64,000 nt of DNA, from contig VCMS01000010.1 in the NCBI GenBank assembly GCA_022539475.1, positions 62,001 through 126,000 of the forward strand, read 5' to 3'. The notes under the pieces were generated by a model that had not been told where the DNA came from, did not search any database, and saw only the letters and a program-made list of their open reading frames with translations. Every line of letters starts with the position of its first letter. Positions within the stretch are counted from its first letter, which is position 1. Source of the DNA: Gracilaria domingensis (taxonomy: Eukaryota; Rhodophyta; Florideophyceae; Gracilariales; Gracilariaceae). The translations under genes and the position numbers were made by a program. Shown here piece after piece: positions 9,956 to 21,535 of this stretch.

Positions 9956-11572
9956 AACGGACAGCTTCCCGTCCAGCGCCAAAGTCAGTGTAGCACTAGG
10001 TCTCTCGACCGACACCGTTATCTGAGCCGAAGCTCCGGTGGGGCTCACTGACGACAGAAGCGCCTTGGTACACACTACCCGATTCCCATCCATGTAGAGG
10101 GCACTTCGACCGCTACTGAATTATCTGTTGAAAAGAGCAGTGCTCGCACAAAACGCGCAAGCACAAAAGATGTTAGAAAGAAACAGAGACCTAGACGCAG
10201 TAATAACTTACTGAGCTGCACTGTCCAAGGTATTGCATAAGGTTGATATAATAATAAAGTTGATGAACGCAATGTTGTGTTGTGTCGAGACACCTTCAGG
10301 CGTCTTGATGACCCTTTAAATAGAGTTTTGAACGCTCTAAAAAGAGCTAGAAATGTTGTGCAAGCCCGGAAACGGGAAACACACACACAGGATGTTCGAG
10401 ATCCTGCTCCCTATCGGGATGGAAGCTCAGCTGGAGAGCCTCTGTTGCCACCGAGGACCTGGGTGTAAAGGCAGTAGTGGGCTGAGGTAGAACCTATAGA
10501 GGTGAAATAGAGAAGCTAGAAAGGTCGGAAAAACCCAGAAAGAATGGAAACATGGTAGACAAACTCGAGAGAGTGGACTGTAGACTCCGAGAGGAGGCGT
10601 AGCCCGAAACGGAAAAGTGAAAGAAAAGATGCAGAAAAGAGGAGTCAAGGGCCGTGCGGAAGTAGGCAACAGGCCCTAAAGACGGGGAAAACCAAAGAAA
10701 AGGGAAACAATAACAAGAAACACACCCAATACTGGGTCGCATATCTGTCCTGCAATCAGGAATAAGAAACAAACAAGAATCAACACATCAGCGTGTAATA
10801 GAGATGTATTATGGCATCCCTGAGGGGAGTAGGTGTGCTTATATTTCTTGAGGTCACTCTCCACATGGATTCGTAGACTGGCAAGGGCAGCAACGCCTAG
10901 AGCCGACACAAAAGTGCTGTCGTACGAGAACTTAGTCTCGAAGACGAACCTCAGTTGACTTTACTGAGTGCGCGCGACGGCGAGGTCGCGCCCACCTAAA
11001 TAAGTTCAACTGTACATTAAACTAAGAGTATAAACTAAAGTAGTGCACAACTCATGAGGTCCATACACCTGGATCACCCACTGTCAGGGTACCTCATGGT
11101 ACAATGCACGCATGCACACTGCACACTTCCCACGCGTTCCACACCAAAGAATGGTGTCAGAATCCAGTTCACCTAAGAAAGGTTAAATAAAACCAACGTT
11201 CATTCCGCCCTTGAAGGGATCATATCCACGACTTACCAACACCTTCATCACCGAGGTACGAATCCTTAAAAAAGTTAAAAAAACCAAGAGACCCCAAAAG
11301 GTTTCCTCCACAAGAAATGCAATAACGCACTACAGTTACTAACTAGATGCAGTAGTACTCCTATTTATAGAGTAGTGAGGCTGAACCCAGTACAATGTGA
11401 CATCATTGGCCAGTTTAGCACATGTGGCATTGGCTTCGGGCAATGCACGCATGCCAAGTTACGATGTTTTCCTGACTGTACTTGCAGCAGTGCACCGCAC
11501 CCACATTATGTAGTATAGGATATCAAATAGATGCAATAACAATCATAAACTGTAGAATCCCCACTTCACACA
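9956..11572 (-). repeat. 3' LTR of gypsy A, split by a solo LTR
   Basis: It matches 18841-19494 in two blocks, 9956-10353 and 11318-11572. On the minus strand the LTR begins TGTGTGAAGTGG next to a purine-rich tract, as expected for a 3' LTR. Confidence 0.75.
10354..11312 (-). mobile_element. solo LTR (959 bp) with 5-bp target duplication
   Basis: It interrupts the left LTR of element A. It starts TGTTGTGCAAG and ends CCTCCACA on the plus strand, and is flanked by AGAAA at 10349-10353 and 11313-11317. The start resembles the LTR of element B (TGTTGTGCAAAA), and blocks such as GACCCAGTATTGGGT recur, inverted, in the LTR near 16460-17424, so it is a relative. Orientation follows element B. Confidence 0.85.
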
Positions 11573-11620
11573 CTCCCCTACTGAACGGTTGGTACGGCGC
11601 GGCAACCGACTCGAAACGAA

Positions 11621-14438
11621 TTACTGAGAATCACTATTCGTCTTGAGATGCATCGGACGGGTGTGAAACGGCACGAGACGACCGGCATGGATAGCCTTTC
11701 TGGAGTAGCAGATTCCACGAGAGACCAGAGTATAACGGGGATGAGATTCTTTGACTACCTTGCACGGTTCATAGAACTTCGATACAAAAGGGGGCCACTT
11801 CACCGTACGATTCAGAGCTTTCCCAGCATCGACAAGAACTTCATCTCCAGCATTAAAACGATGAGCATGCTTCGAGTCATCCGGGCAACTAGGCTGCATC
11901 ACCACACATGGAGCACGCTTGGGAAGGCCGCCAATAACTCGAGACGGCGTTCGAACAGCATGGCATTTTCAATCAAGGGGATTGGATCCGTAGGGTGCAT
12001 GCGCGGAACTGTACCTTACATTAACTCAAAAGGAAAGAATCCACCAACCAATTTGCGGCGGCGGTATCCATAAACGACTTGATCTACAGCCACGTCTCAC
12101 TCTGAACCTTCGTCGGCGATAGTCTTAGAAATGGCGCGCTTGATCGTTCCAACCATCCCTTCGGCTGGGCCATTCGACATCGGAGCAAACGCAAAAACCG
12201 GTTTCAGTTGAATTCCATACTTCTTCATAAGTTCTCGAATGGAACCAGCCAGGAAAGAGGTAGCGTTGTCAGACACAATGACACGGGGCGGACCAAAGGA
12301 AGAGATGATCTCTTTCTTCATGAAATTGAGAACAACTTCTGAGGTCGAGTCTGGGGTAGCAATGGCGATAGGCCAACCAGTCAAATCTTCTACTCCAATA
12401 AGAAGAAAGCGAGTTCCAGAAGTGCTAGTAGAAAGAGGTCCTGCAAAGTCCATTGAGAACGTGTCAAACATGTTTGTCAGCGAAGCTCTCCGATCGGCGC
12501 GATACGAGATCACTGGGGGCATTAATTGACATTCTACAACTCTGAACGTACTTGTGAGTATCTCCACATATGGTCGGTTACCAGAAGCCATCAACGAAGA
12601 AGTTTCTTGTGGCGTCCTTATCCCAATGTCCGACTTCGTCATGGAACATTCGAACCAGAGGAGCACAGTCACAAATCGGGGGAACCAGACGAATTCCATC
12701 TCTCGTCCTGCGGAACAAGAGTTCATTCCAAACAACAAAGTGCTTCGCGGCACGCTTCACAGAAGTACGCAATTTTGCGTCTTTCTCATCCATCTCCAAG
12801 CTGCAAAGGTAGCGGCTGATGTTCGCGTAGTACGGCTAGATGCCTTCAAATTCGGGGAAGCCAATCGAAGCAACCAGATCACCTTCTTCAACGGAGTTCT
12901 CTGCTTCTTCGGGATCGAGTGCATAACGAGAGAGATAATTGGCGGCATGATTCACAGCACCAGGACGGTAGACGATCCCAAATTCATACTCGGAGAGAAA
13001 ATCCAACCACCTGGCAAGACGACCGTGAACATCCTTCTTCAAGAACGCATGCTTCAATGCCTGGTGATCGGTCATCAACTGGAACGGGATAGAAGAGAGC
13101 AAGTAGATTCTGAACTTCTTCAAAGCCAAGATAACTGCTAGAGATTCTTTCCCGCAGACAGAATATTTCTTCTCGGATGAATTCAAAGTCCTGCTCGCAT
13201 ACTGGATGGGGTGGAACATTCCATCTTCTTCTTTTGAGCAAGAACGGATCCGACTGCTACAGTAGATGCATAGGTTTCAACACGGAGCGCAGTCGAGAAA
13301 TCTGGGAAGGCCAACACCGAAGAAGACGTAAGTTTCTCTTTCAACTATTCGAATGCTGACTTCATTGACTCCGTGGACTCTAACTTCTTACTTCCGGAGG
13401 TAGCGGAATGTAGAACAACAGAAGACTCAGCGAAGTTCTTGATAAACCGGCGATAGTATCCAGCCAAACCAAGAAAACTGCGAAGTTCGGTTGTCGTAGT
13501 GGGAACCGGAGCTTCTTGAATCTTCTTGATTTTCTCCATATCCAAAGACAAACCATCTCAGTCTAAAACATGACCCAGAAGGTTTATCTTCGGCTTAGCA
13601 AAGAAACACTTAGATATCTTTAACTTCAATCCCCCAGGCGGAAATACTGAAGTGCTTCTGTCATTAAGATTTCATTCACGTTTCAAGAAGAATCCTTTAG
13701 GAACTCTGTTAATTGAAGAAAACAGTAACATATTGAATTTCTATTGAGAGATGGCAAGCCAAAAATTTGACATGTAATTGCCATTGAAAAGATATTGGAG
13801 TACTAAGAAAAAAAATGGCACATATAGGAATCGGATTGAAAAGCTAATGACAGATAGTTCCGCTTGGGTCCATGAGAAAAAATCTTCTCCAGAACAGCTC
13901 TGAGGTGTTCAACGTGTTCCACCAGAGTCTTCGAAAAGATCACCACGTCGTCAATGTAGACTCTCACAAAAGGGATCTGACGGAGGATGGAGTCCATAAT
14001 TCTCTTAAATGTGGCGGGAGCATTCATGAGACCGAATGGCATAACTCCAAATTGAAATGAGCCTTGACGACAAACAAAGGGGGTGATTTCCTTGCATTTC
14101 TCAGACATGAAGATCTGCCAATATCCGGAGAATAAGTCAAGAGTTGTGAAGTGCTTGGCTCCATAGAGGTTGTCAAAGATCTATTCCATGAATGGCAAAG
14201 GCCAACGATCTGGGGTTATCACGCGGTTGAACGCACGATAATCCACGCAAAAGCGAGGCTTTCCATGTTTCTTTATAGCAATAACAACTGGAAAAGACCA
14301 AGGAGAGCTGCTCGGCCTGATGTTCTCTGCAGAAATCATATTGTCCAATTCTTTCTTGATAACGTCTTCATGCTTAGGTGGGAGACACCGAACTCGGGAA
14401 TGAATCGGGACATCTGTTCTCAAGGAGAATTCATGCAT
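11621..14438 (-). pseudogene. pol of gypsy A: RT, RNase H, integrase (broken)
   Basis: Domains appear in order but in shifted frames. The RT start has KPRFCVDYRAFN (near 14260), then FGVMPFGLMNAPATF and the catalytic VYIDDVVIF (13900-14050). RT thumb and connection LRSFLGLAGYYRRFI lie at 13440-13490. RNase H with TDHQALKHAFL lies at 12836-13219. An integrase zinc region FHDEVGHW follows near 12640, then a core with DFAGP, IVSDNATSF and GPAEGMV (12130-12450), the DDE residues still readable. A C-terminal SH3-like fold ends at 11621. At least three frameshifts and one small insert disable it. Confidence 0.85.
13645..13859. mobile_element. MITE-like insert in the RT of gypsy A
   Basis: RT homology stops at SHGPK near 13860 and resumes at LKISKCFFAKP near 13630. 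The AT-rich stretch between has imperfect inverted ends: plus-strand GGAAATACT...CTGTCATTA at the left and, inverted, GGAACTATCTGTCATTA at the right. There is no coding capacity. The boundaries are approximate. Confidence 0.4.
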
Positions 14439-15232
14439 AATTGGAACATCTGAAGGACAGAGGTCTTACAGAGACCAGGCAACAACTTCGCAATCAGCTG
14501 GCGAGGCCAACAGAGCTTTCTGGATGTTTTCAGGAAAATGAGTTAGACGTTCCAGAGTAATATGATTATGCTCTTGCTCAAACTCGTCTTCTTTTGACTG
14601 CAGTGATGCAGGGTCATCCAAGAGGCAAACAAAGTTCTCAATTTGTTGAGAGTGATCTGGAAAATATGTGTCAAACTGGTTATCATCGGCAGGTGCAACG
14701 ATTGGAACAGTTGGATTAGCATCATCGGAATCATCCATAACTGGTTCAGGGAGCTCTTCATTCTCTTCCGGTCGACAATCTTGACCATGACTGTCGGACG
14801 GTGCATCACTAGAACCGGGGCGAGAAAGCCACTGCTCTTCACCTTCGGGGTCAAGGAAAAGATACGGTTGCAAATCATTGTCGATGTCGAGTGTGAATCA
14901 TGCACCGACTGGCAATTTTGACCCCCCCGGGTGTAACAAATATCCGGGGCGCAACGGTTGAAAACGACGATGAACTCGAGGGTTGAGTGTCCTGCTGGCT
15001 GGTCGGGTCCACTACTCTGGAGAAGTACGACATCATCCCTAATCGGAATAGTCAATATCGGGTCGACAGGCTCCGAATAAGCTCAGTCTCCAGAAGAAGT
15101 ATAGTCTTCCTCTGCATCTTCGAATCGTCGATTTGCACCTGTAACAGCACCATCTTCTTCCTCAACCTCAGCATTAATTTGAAGCTGGGATGACAAATGT
15201 GCTAATTTCTCGGACGCCACTTTTGTCTCATC

Positions 15233-16435
15233 TCATCCGTGGGCATGCACGTCATTCGTGAATGCGTCGCGAAAGACAATCTCTTCTGCTCGTCTCTCGG
15301 AAAGGGCATAACTCGGGACTTCTAAGGCGGGCGCGGGAGGGACGACAGGTTCATTCTGAGCGGTTTCTTCCTCTCCTTCTGAATCGGGCTGGTCTTTTTC
15401 AGACTCAAACTCAGGGAGCTGTTCCGGGGAATCAGTGATCATCACAAGGTTCTCTGTACGACTGAAATCCAAAGTATAATCTTCTAGGAAATAGTAACTC
15501 TTCATGTGGGTTAAGATCAATTCATCCTCGTCATTAGATTCGGAATCAGACGAGAGTGGAACTGCACTTGAGTCAGAAGTGAAGTCTTCACTGTCAGTAT
15601 CAGAAAGTGGGCTGTACTGCTCGAGACCTGTCCTGACGTAGTCAAGTCCAAGAGTGATGGACTTTCCATCAGGTTTCATCTTCACTTGTTGAGTTCCAAG
15701 ATGCAAACAAGCTTGAAGCATTTCCAAAGAAGGACAACCAATGATAAATTCCAATGGACTTCCTTTCACGACAAGGAAGTCCAGCGGGACTACCACTAAA
15801 GAAAATTTCACTGGGACTTTTTTGAAAATATCCAAACATTCGGAAGTACTTCCATCGGCCACGGTGATCTTCTTCTCTGTCAACGCTGGTTTGACAGAAA
15901 GCTGTTCTGCAAGAGTGGCAGACAAAATGTTAGGAACCGCCCCTGAGTCGAGCAACGCCTGTGTATCCAAGCCGTAAATCTTAACTTGAACGACTTTCAG
16001 ACGACGGGTTTTCACATCTGTATCCGCATAGGCCATGGTTCTAGTAGATCTTCGAGCAAAAATGAGACGGTGAATACTCTTCTTCGCTTCGTCAGCATCT
16101 CATCGAAATAACTGTGCAAAGGTCAAACCAGAATGAGCATTGGCCAATTCTTCGTAGACATTGTACTTGACTACGTGTTCCTGAAGCTTAACTTTGCTCA
16201 AGGAACTCTTTCGGACTCCAAAACTACGTGTTTTGATATGCTTGGTCTGTGCGGAACGGACACGTCTACTACGGTCTTCTTGAGACCGGTCAGTATTCGG
16301 GAACATGACCGGCGAGATTCCACTACGTTCTCCCGTACGAGCTTGCTTCGGGAGTGGGGTTCCATCTGTAGCTCTCTTGGCTGTGTTCACAGTGAAGTAA
16401 CAGCTTTCTGCTCTCGGATGCATCATGCCGCTCAT
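15233..16435 (-). pseudogene. aspartic protease region of gypsy A
   Basis: The retropepsin active site reads ALLDSGAVPNIL, followed by a flap-like stretch and IIGCPSLE, in an acidic Ser-rich polyprotein. The frame from 16435 to 15233 is continuous except for one TGA at about 16100, which probably arose by a CGA-to-TGA change. Further acidic sequence in other frames (14466-15055) links it to the RT. Confidence 0.7.
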
Positions 16436-16459
16436 AATAAGATGGTAGCGATGGCCTGT

Positions 16460-17424
16460 GACGTGGCAAAGTTATGAAAACTCCCTTTAACTTTGGGCAT
16501 TTTTTGGAGGGTTTTAACGGAGCCTTGATAGGTGAATCCTCTGTAGGAAGTGTATAGTAAGTGGAATAGTTGGCCACGTGTGAAGGTTGGCCTGCAGATA
16601 GTTGTGCCACGCCCGCTGGGAATCACCCCGCCCCCTGACAGCGGATTGTCCACGTGTAGAACCCTCGGGAGGTGTGGACCGTAGACATAGTAGTAGTATA
16701 TATGCTCGGGTGATCTCACCGTTGAGCCTCCAAGTAAATGGACAACTGAGTCGACACTCAAGTCGAATCCAGTTCAGGATCGGGCTATAGTAGCTTGCTG
16801 GCTACGTAGGTCTACGACTCCATCTGGAGCGTAACCACGACTAGTATCAGCACTACTACCCCTCAGGGTCATTAAGGAAGCACTTGTCTCGCCATCTTTG
16901 GATATGTGATTGTCTTTACCGCTGTGTCGGTTGTCTTTTGTTCTCTCTTTTTGTTCCTTGTTTTGTTTCTGTTGTTGATTCTTGTTGTTGTCACTCTCTT
17001 GAGTCTTGTTGTTTACACTTGTTCACGTGGTTCAGATATCGTTTCCGACCCAGTATTGGGTTTGTTTTTGGCGCCTTTGAGTGCGTCGCTCCGCTGACGG
17101 ACCTGTTCCCTCCAGTTTGCACGGTTTGTAGCTCCGCTCCGGTGGTTTCTACCGTGAGCTTTCCCCCGTTCACACGGTCCCTTTTTTTCTTCACTTTGTT
17201 CAGGTTCGGATCACACTCCATCTCTGGATTTGCACCGTTCTTTGCATCCCTCCTCTGTAGTTATAGCCAGTCACCGCCTCCGGTCTTACACCCGGCTTGT
17301 CACTCGACTCGAGAACAGACAGAGGGTTCTATCCTTGGGTCTAACAGTCATAGGGAGTAGGACTCGGACATCCTAGTGGAGATTCCCCATAGCGTTTATC
17401 GCAGGATTTTGCTCTTCATTCACA
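16460..17424 (+). mobile_element. inserted LTR, opposite orientation, between gag and protease of gypsy A
   Basis: Plus-strand blocks (CCTGACAG.GG near 16640; GACCCAGTATTGGGT near 17046; ATAGGGAGTAGGA...ACATCCT near 17351) match the reverse complement of the solo LTR at 10354-11312. The right end is set at TTCACA, 17424. The left end is uncertain and no target duplication was found. Gag coding resumes at about 17430. Confidence 0.55.
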
Positions 17425-17486
17425 AAGTCATCGTCATTATTTTGCTCCGTGATGACAGAGGCATGATTCTCCTTCTCATGATGTTC

Positions 17487-18420
17487 TCAAGGTGAACGGG
17501 AATCTTGTACCCTAAGCTTTTCTTCAGACTGCAATTCACTCCTCGCGTTCTCAAACTTCACTTCACACGAGTTGTCATTGAATGATCTCTTCCAGCATGT
17601 ACTCACTGAATGGCCGAATTTAACGTATCTGACGCAACGAGTGTCACAATTAGGATTCCAATCACATCTGATAGAAATATGTCCTGGCTGTCGGCAGTAC
17701 AAACACATACGATCGCCACCTTGACGGTTACTCGACTGAGATGACTGACTCTTCTTCATCATCGGAGACAAATGCGCAAGCTGGTCAGATAACTCATTCA
17801 CTTTGTCCTCAAGGACATCAGACGAAGATTGCGCCTGCTTCTCTGGCTTCTATAGAACGTGCTTGTTCGGGGGAAAAGCCTTAAGGGCTCCGTATAAACC
17901 TAGGGTCTTCTTCCCGGAGACAAATGATTTCACCACTTCTTAAAAACTTGTAGTTCTCAGCACCACAAAACATTACAAACTGTGCCAAGTCCGTAAATTT
18001 CATGACTGCTTAATGAAGAAGGCCGAACTTGGCCTCAGAGTTGAAGCCAGCTTTCTCAAAACAGCTGTTCATCTCTTTCATCGACCCGAGCAGATCTTTG
18101 TAATCTGAACGTGATGAAACTGCAGGCCGAATTTTCTCTTCAGGTCCTTCACTTGGAACAAAGCGATCAATCAGCGACGACTTAACTGCATTGTAATCTC
18201 TTGCTTCTACAGCCAGAGAACCGTCTCCAACATAGGTCTCATAATAAAAATCAAAAGCCTCGCCTTCCAGGAAACCAAGATGGCCAAGAGCACGTTCTTC
18301 TTCAGTCTTGCCAGACATTGCAACATTTTCATAAAAGAAGAAGAACTTTCTCACATCGACGGGAGAACCATCAAAATTAAATGTAGAGGAGGATGCTTCA
18401 TTAGGTTGGCACCCTCCTCG
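17487..18420 (-). pseudogene. gag of gypsy A with CCHC zinc knuckle
   Basis: The N-terminal part (18010-18354 and a few codons upstream) is a retrotransposon capsid-like region containing ERALGHLGFLEGEAFDFYY. The C-terminal part (17487-17801) has a CX2CX4HX4C knuckle, CLYCRQPGHISIRC. Frameshifts and stops separate the two, and the start codon region near 18420 is damaged. Confidence 0.7.
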
Positions 18421-18840
18421 AGAGTACCATCAGGACGTCATTTTGGTGGCAAACGACGCGGGTGTTTACAGACCCTTACACTTGCCTCGCGTAGCAGAAA
18501 GAGAGTCAGGGTAGAACAACCAGCCATTGAAAGAGACCAACGTGGGCCCAGAATCCACCAAAGAAATAAACTTAGTATGCTCAGGGGAAAATCCAAGGGA
18601 AAAGAAGGAAAGAAGACAAACTAGTGGTTCGACATCCACCAGAAGAAAGAAAACCATCAATGGACGACAAGAAAGTGCACGCGAATTCTGCAGCCAAACT
18701 TATATCTGCGCGCCCAGAGACAAGCATATAGACTTCTTACGAGACGTCCCAAGGAGAGTTACTAACATAATATAAGTCTTCACTCTATGCCCAAGCTAGT
18801 CTCTCGCAGAAGACGTTACGCGGCACTCAAAACAAAACCC

Positions 18841-19494
18841 AACAGACAGCTTCCCGTACAGCGCTAAAGTCAGTGTAGCACCAGGTCTCTCGACCGACAA
18901 CATTATCCGATCCGAAGCTCCAGTGGATCTCAATGACGACAGAAGAGCCTTTGGTACACACTACCCGATTCCCGTCCATGTCTAGGGCACTTAGACCACT
19001 ACTGGATTATCTGTTGAGTAAAGCAGTTTTCGCACAAAACCCGCAAGCACAAAAAATGTTAGAAAGGCACAGAGGCCTAGAAACAGTAAAACCTTACTTA
19101 GCTGTACTGCCCAAGGTATTGCGTAAGGTTGATATAATAATAATGTTGATGAACGCAATGTTGTGTTGTGTCGAGACACCGTCAGGCGTCTTGATGACCC
19201 TTTATATAGAGTTATGAACCCTATAAAAAGCACTAGAAATTCAATAACGCACTATTGTTACTAACAAGATGCAGTAGTACTTCTATTTGTCGAGTAGTGA
19301 GGCCGAACCCAGTACAATGTGACATCATTGTCCAGTTTAACACTCGTGAAATTGTCTTCGAGCAATGCACGCATGCCAACTCACGATTTTTTCCTGACTG
19401 TACTTGCAGCAGTGCATCCAACCCACATTATGTAGTATAGGAATTCAAATAGATGCAATAATAATTATAAACTGTAGAGTTCCCACTTCACACA
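18841..19494 (-). repeat. 5' LTR of gypsy A
   Basis: About 650 bp similar to the left LTR of the element. The leader that follows it on the minus strand (18835 down to 18420) is the one shared with 8540-8955. The right end abuts the minisatellite. Confidence 0.75.
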
Positions 19495-20980
19495 CATCAT
19501 CAGCCTGTGCTCGCAGCAGGCTGGTATTATTAACCTTCAAGTGCCCTTGGTAAGGGCTTACCAGCCTGCTGCGAGCATAGGATGATGGTGCTGAGAATCT
19601 TGCCACAGCAGCCGCAGGTTTGGCTGTAAGCACAGGCACAGCCCGTGCCCACAGCGTGTACATCGTCTGCTGGGAGCACCGGCACAGCTTGTGCACACAG
19701 CGTCAACATCACCTGCTGTGAACACAGGCAAATTCTGTGCTCACTGCCTCCACGCAGCTTGTTCGCAACAAGCTGTTGTGAGCACCATCACAGCTTGTAC
19801 TCACAGCGCCCACACTAGCTGTGGTGAACAGAAACTGCGCCTCTCCGGATTCAGTCCCGAAATAAAGTCTGCCTTCTTCTCTGAGGGTCCCGCTGCCTGC
19901 TTGTAGCAAAGTTACAGCACATGCAGACAAACAGCGGGCGAACAGAGAGTTCATAAAAGCAGCTGTAGACACAAGCACAGCCCGTGCTCACAGCGTCCTT
20001 ATCCCGCGCTGTAGACACCCGTACAGTCTGTGGTCACAGCGTTCTCATTCTTTGCTGTAGACACCGGCACAGCCTGTGCTCACAGCGACAACCCCCACCG
20101 CTGTGGACACATGCACAGCCCGTGCTCACACCGTCCATATCTTTCGAGGTGAGTAGCGGCACAGCCGATGCTAATAGCGTTCAAATCCGCGGCTGTGAAC
20201 AAAGGCACAGCCCGTGCTCACAGCGTGCGTATCCCACGCTGTGGTCAAAGTCACAGCTGGTGTTCACAGCGACCATTTCTCTCGCTCTGAACACCGACAC
20301 TACCGATGCTCACAACGTTCACCTCCGCCGCTGTGGGCACAGGCACAACCCGTGCTCACAGCCTCCTCATCCTCCGCTTTGAGCACAGGCCCAGTGCTCA
20401 CAGCGGTTACATCACCGGCTGTAAGCACCAGCACAGCCGTTGCTCACAGCATTGACATCACCTGATGTGGGCACAGACAGAGCGCGTGCTCACAACGTCG
20501 ACCCTACTAGCTTTGAGGACAACCACAGGGCGTGCTCTAGCTTCCAGATACTGTGTGTAGCTGCAGTGAGACAGGCACAGTCCGTCATCATCTCACCCAT
20601 CTAAACTGATTTGAGCACAGCCATACCCCGTGCTCATAGCGACTAGACCGCCAGCTCTGAGCACGGGCTGAGATTTTGCTCACAGAGTCCACCGAATCTG
20701 CTTTGATCACAGAAGCAGAGTGTGATCACAGAGCAGATTCTGACGGTTTTGAGCAGACGCACAGCCTTTGCTGGCAGAGAATGAGAGAGAAATATACTGT
20801 TTCTTTTTGCCGGGAGCACAAATAAAGTCGGTGCTCACGGCGTAGATCTATGTATCTACAGATAGAAGCCTTTTTGTTTCCAAGCAAGCTTTTAATTGAC
20901 GTTATCAGCTTAGGTGACAAACCAAGAGAGCACTTTCACCCTTTCGGTCTTGAGCAGTGCAACAGGTACAGCCGTTTTCT
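19495..20980. repeat. degenerate 46-bp palindromic minisatellite
   Basis: Roughly 25-30 diverged copies of a unit of about 46 bp. Each holds the dyad GCTGTGAGCAC ... GTGCTCACAGC around a CACAGCCC-type centre, followed by a more variable 12-14 bp. The spacing is clearest from 19970 to 20520 and decays towards 20980. Every unit can fold into a hairpin. The short ORFs inside are by-products of the repeat. Confidence 0.85.
19508..19577. repeat. two-tier hairpin at the start of the minisatellite
   Basis: A perfect 19-bp inverted repeat (TGCTCGCAGCAGGCTGGTA at 19508-19526 and its complement at 19559-19577) encloses a second stem, GCCCTT/AAGGGC (19543-19548, 19552-19557). It sits 14 bp from the outer end of the gypsy A LTR. 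Confidence 0.75.
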
Positions 20981-21109
20981 GTCGTTAGATATTATAAATT
21001 AAGTTGTATAAGAAAGTTTGTTTGTTTCTTTATATAGGCTAATCAACTTTAGTTACTGCTCGAATTTTTAGCACATTTTTGTTTACTAAGACCAGAAGAG
21101 TAACACAGC

Positions 21110-21535
21110 GAACCACGGTGATGTACGTCAGATGCACATTGAATTTTGTGGATGTACATTAGAGGCACCAAAGATGTTCTATGGATGTCCGTAAAAGATG
21201 TGCCCTGGAAGTCCTATAGATGTGCAATAATATGTCCATTATAATATCCATCGGATGCGTCAAAGATATGCTTTGGATGCCTTAGAAATCTGTCGTATCC
21301 AATGGATATATTATTGCACATCTGAAGTACATCTACTGGGCATTATAAGTACATCCAATACATATCTTTTACGAATATCTGCCGGACATCTTGAGGACAT
21401 TTGATGGACATCTTATGGACATCCAGGGGATCCGTTGGATATAAATTGGTTGCCCTGCGGATGTCCGATACGGAACATCTTACGGGTATCCAATGAACAT
21501 CATTGTGTCTCACTGGGTACTTGCAAGTTTTTAGG
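21110..21535. repeat. fold-back element made of GATGTCC-type motifs
   Basis: The left half repeats (T)GGATGTCC-like motifs and the right half their complement. The inner arms AGATGTGCAATAATAT (from about 21218) and its complement (to about 21323) match at nearly every base, and the homology continues outward to a CAC..TGATGT-like end on both sides. It looks like a non-coding MITE or fold-back transposon. The ends are approximate. Confidence 0.5.

Larger units (their letters stand above)
9956..19494 (-). mobile_element. Ty3/gypsy element A, degenerate, with nested inserts
   Basis: The order on the minus strand is 5' LTR (18841-19494), leader, gag with a CCHC knuckle, protease, RT, RNase H, integrase, C-terminal SH3-like part, polypurine tract (minus-strand AGTAGGGGAG next to 11572) and 3' LTR (9956-11572). 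The two LTRs match over about 650 bp once the solo LTR in the left one is removed. Coding regions carry many frameshifts and stops, and foreign inserts lie at 10354-11312, about 13645-13859 and about 16460-17424. This is an old, inactive copy. The target duplication could not be fixed. Confidence 0.85.

Noticed and set aside
19495-20980. CRISPR-like array
   Set aside because: Units are diverged, the dyad and not a fixed repeat is conserved, spacers are repeat-derived, and the context is eukaryotic. It is a minisatellite.
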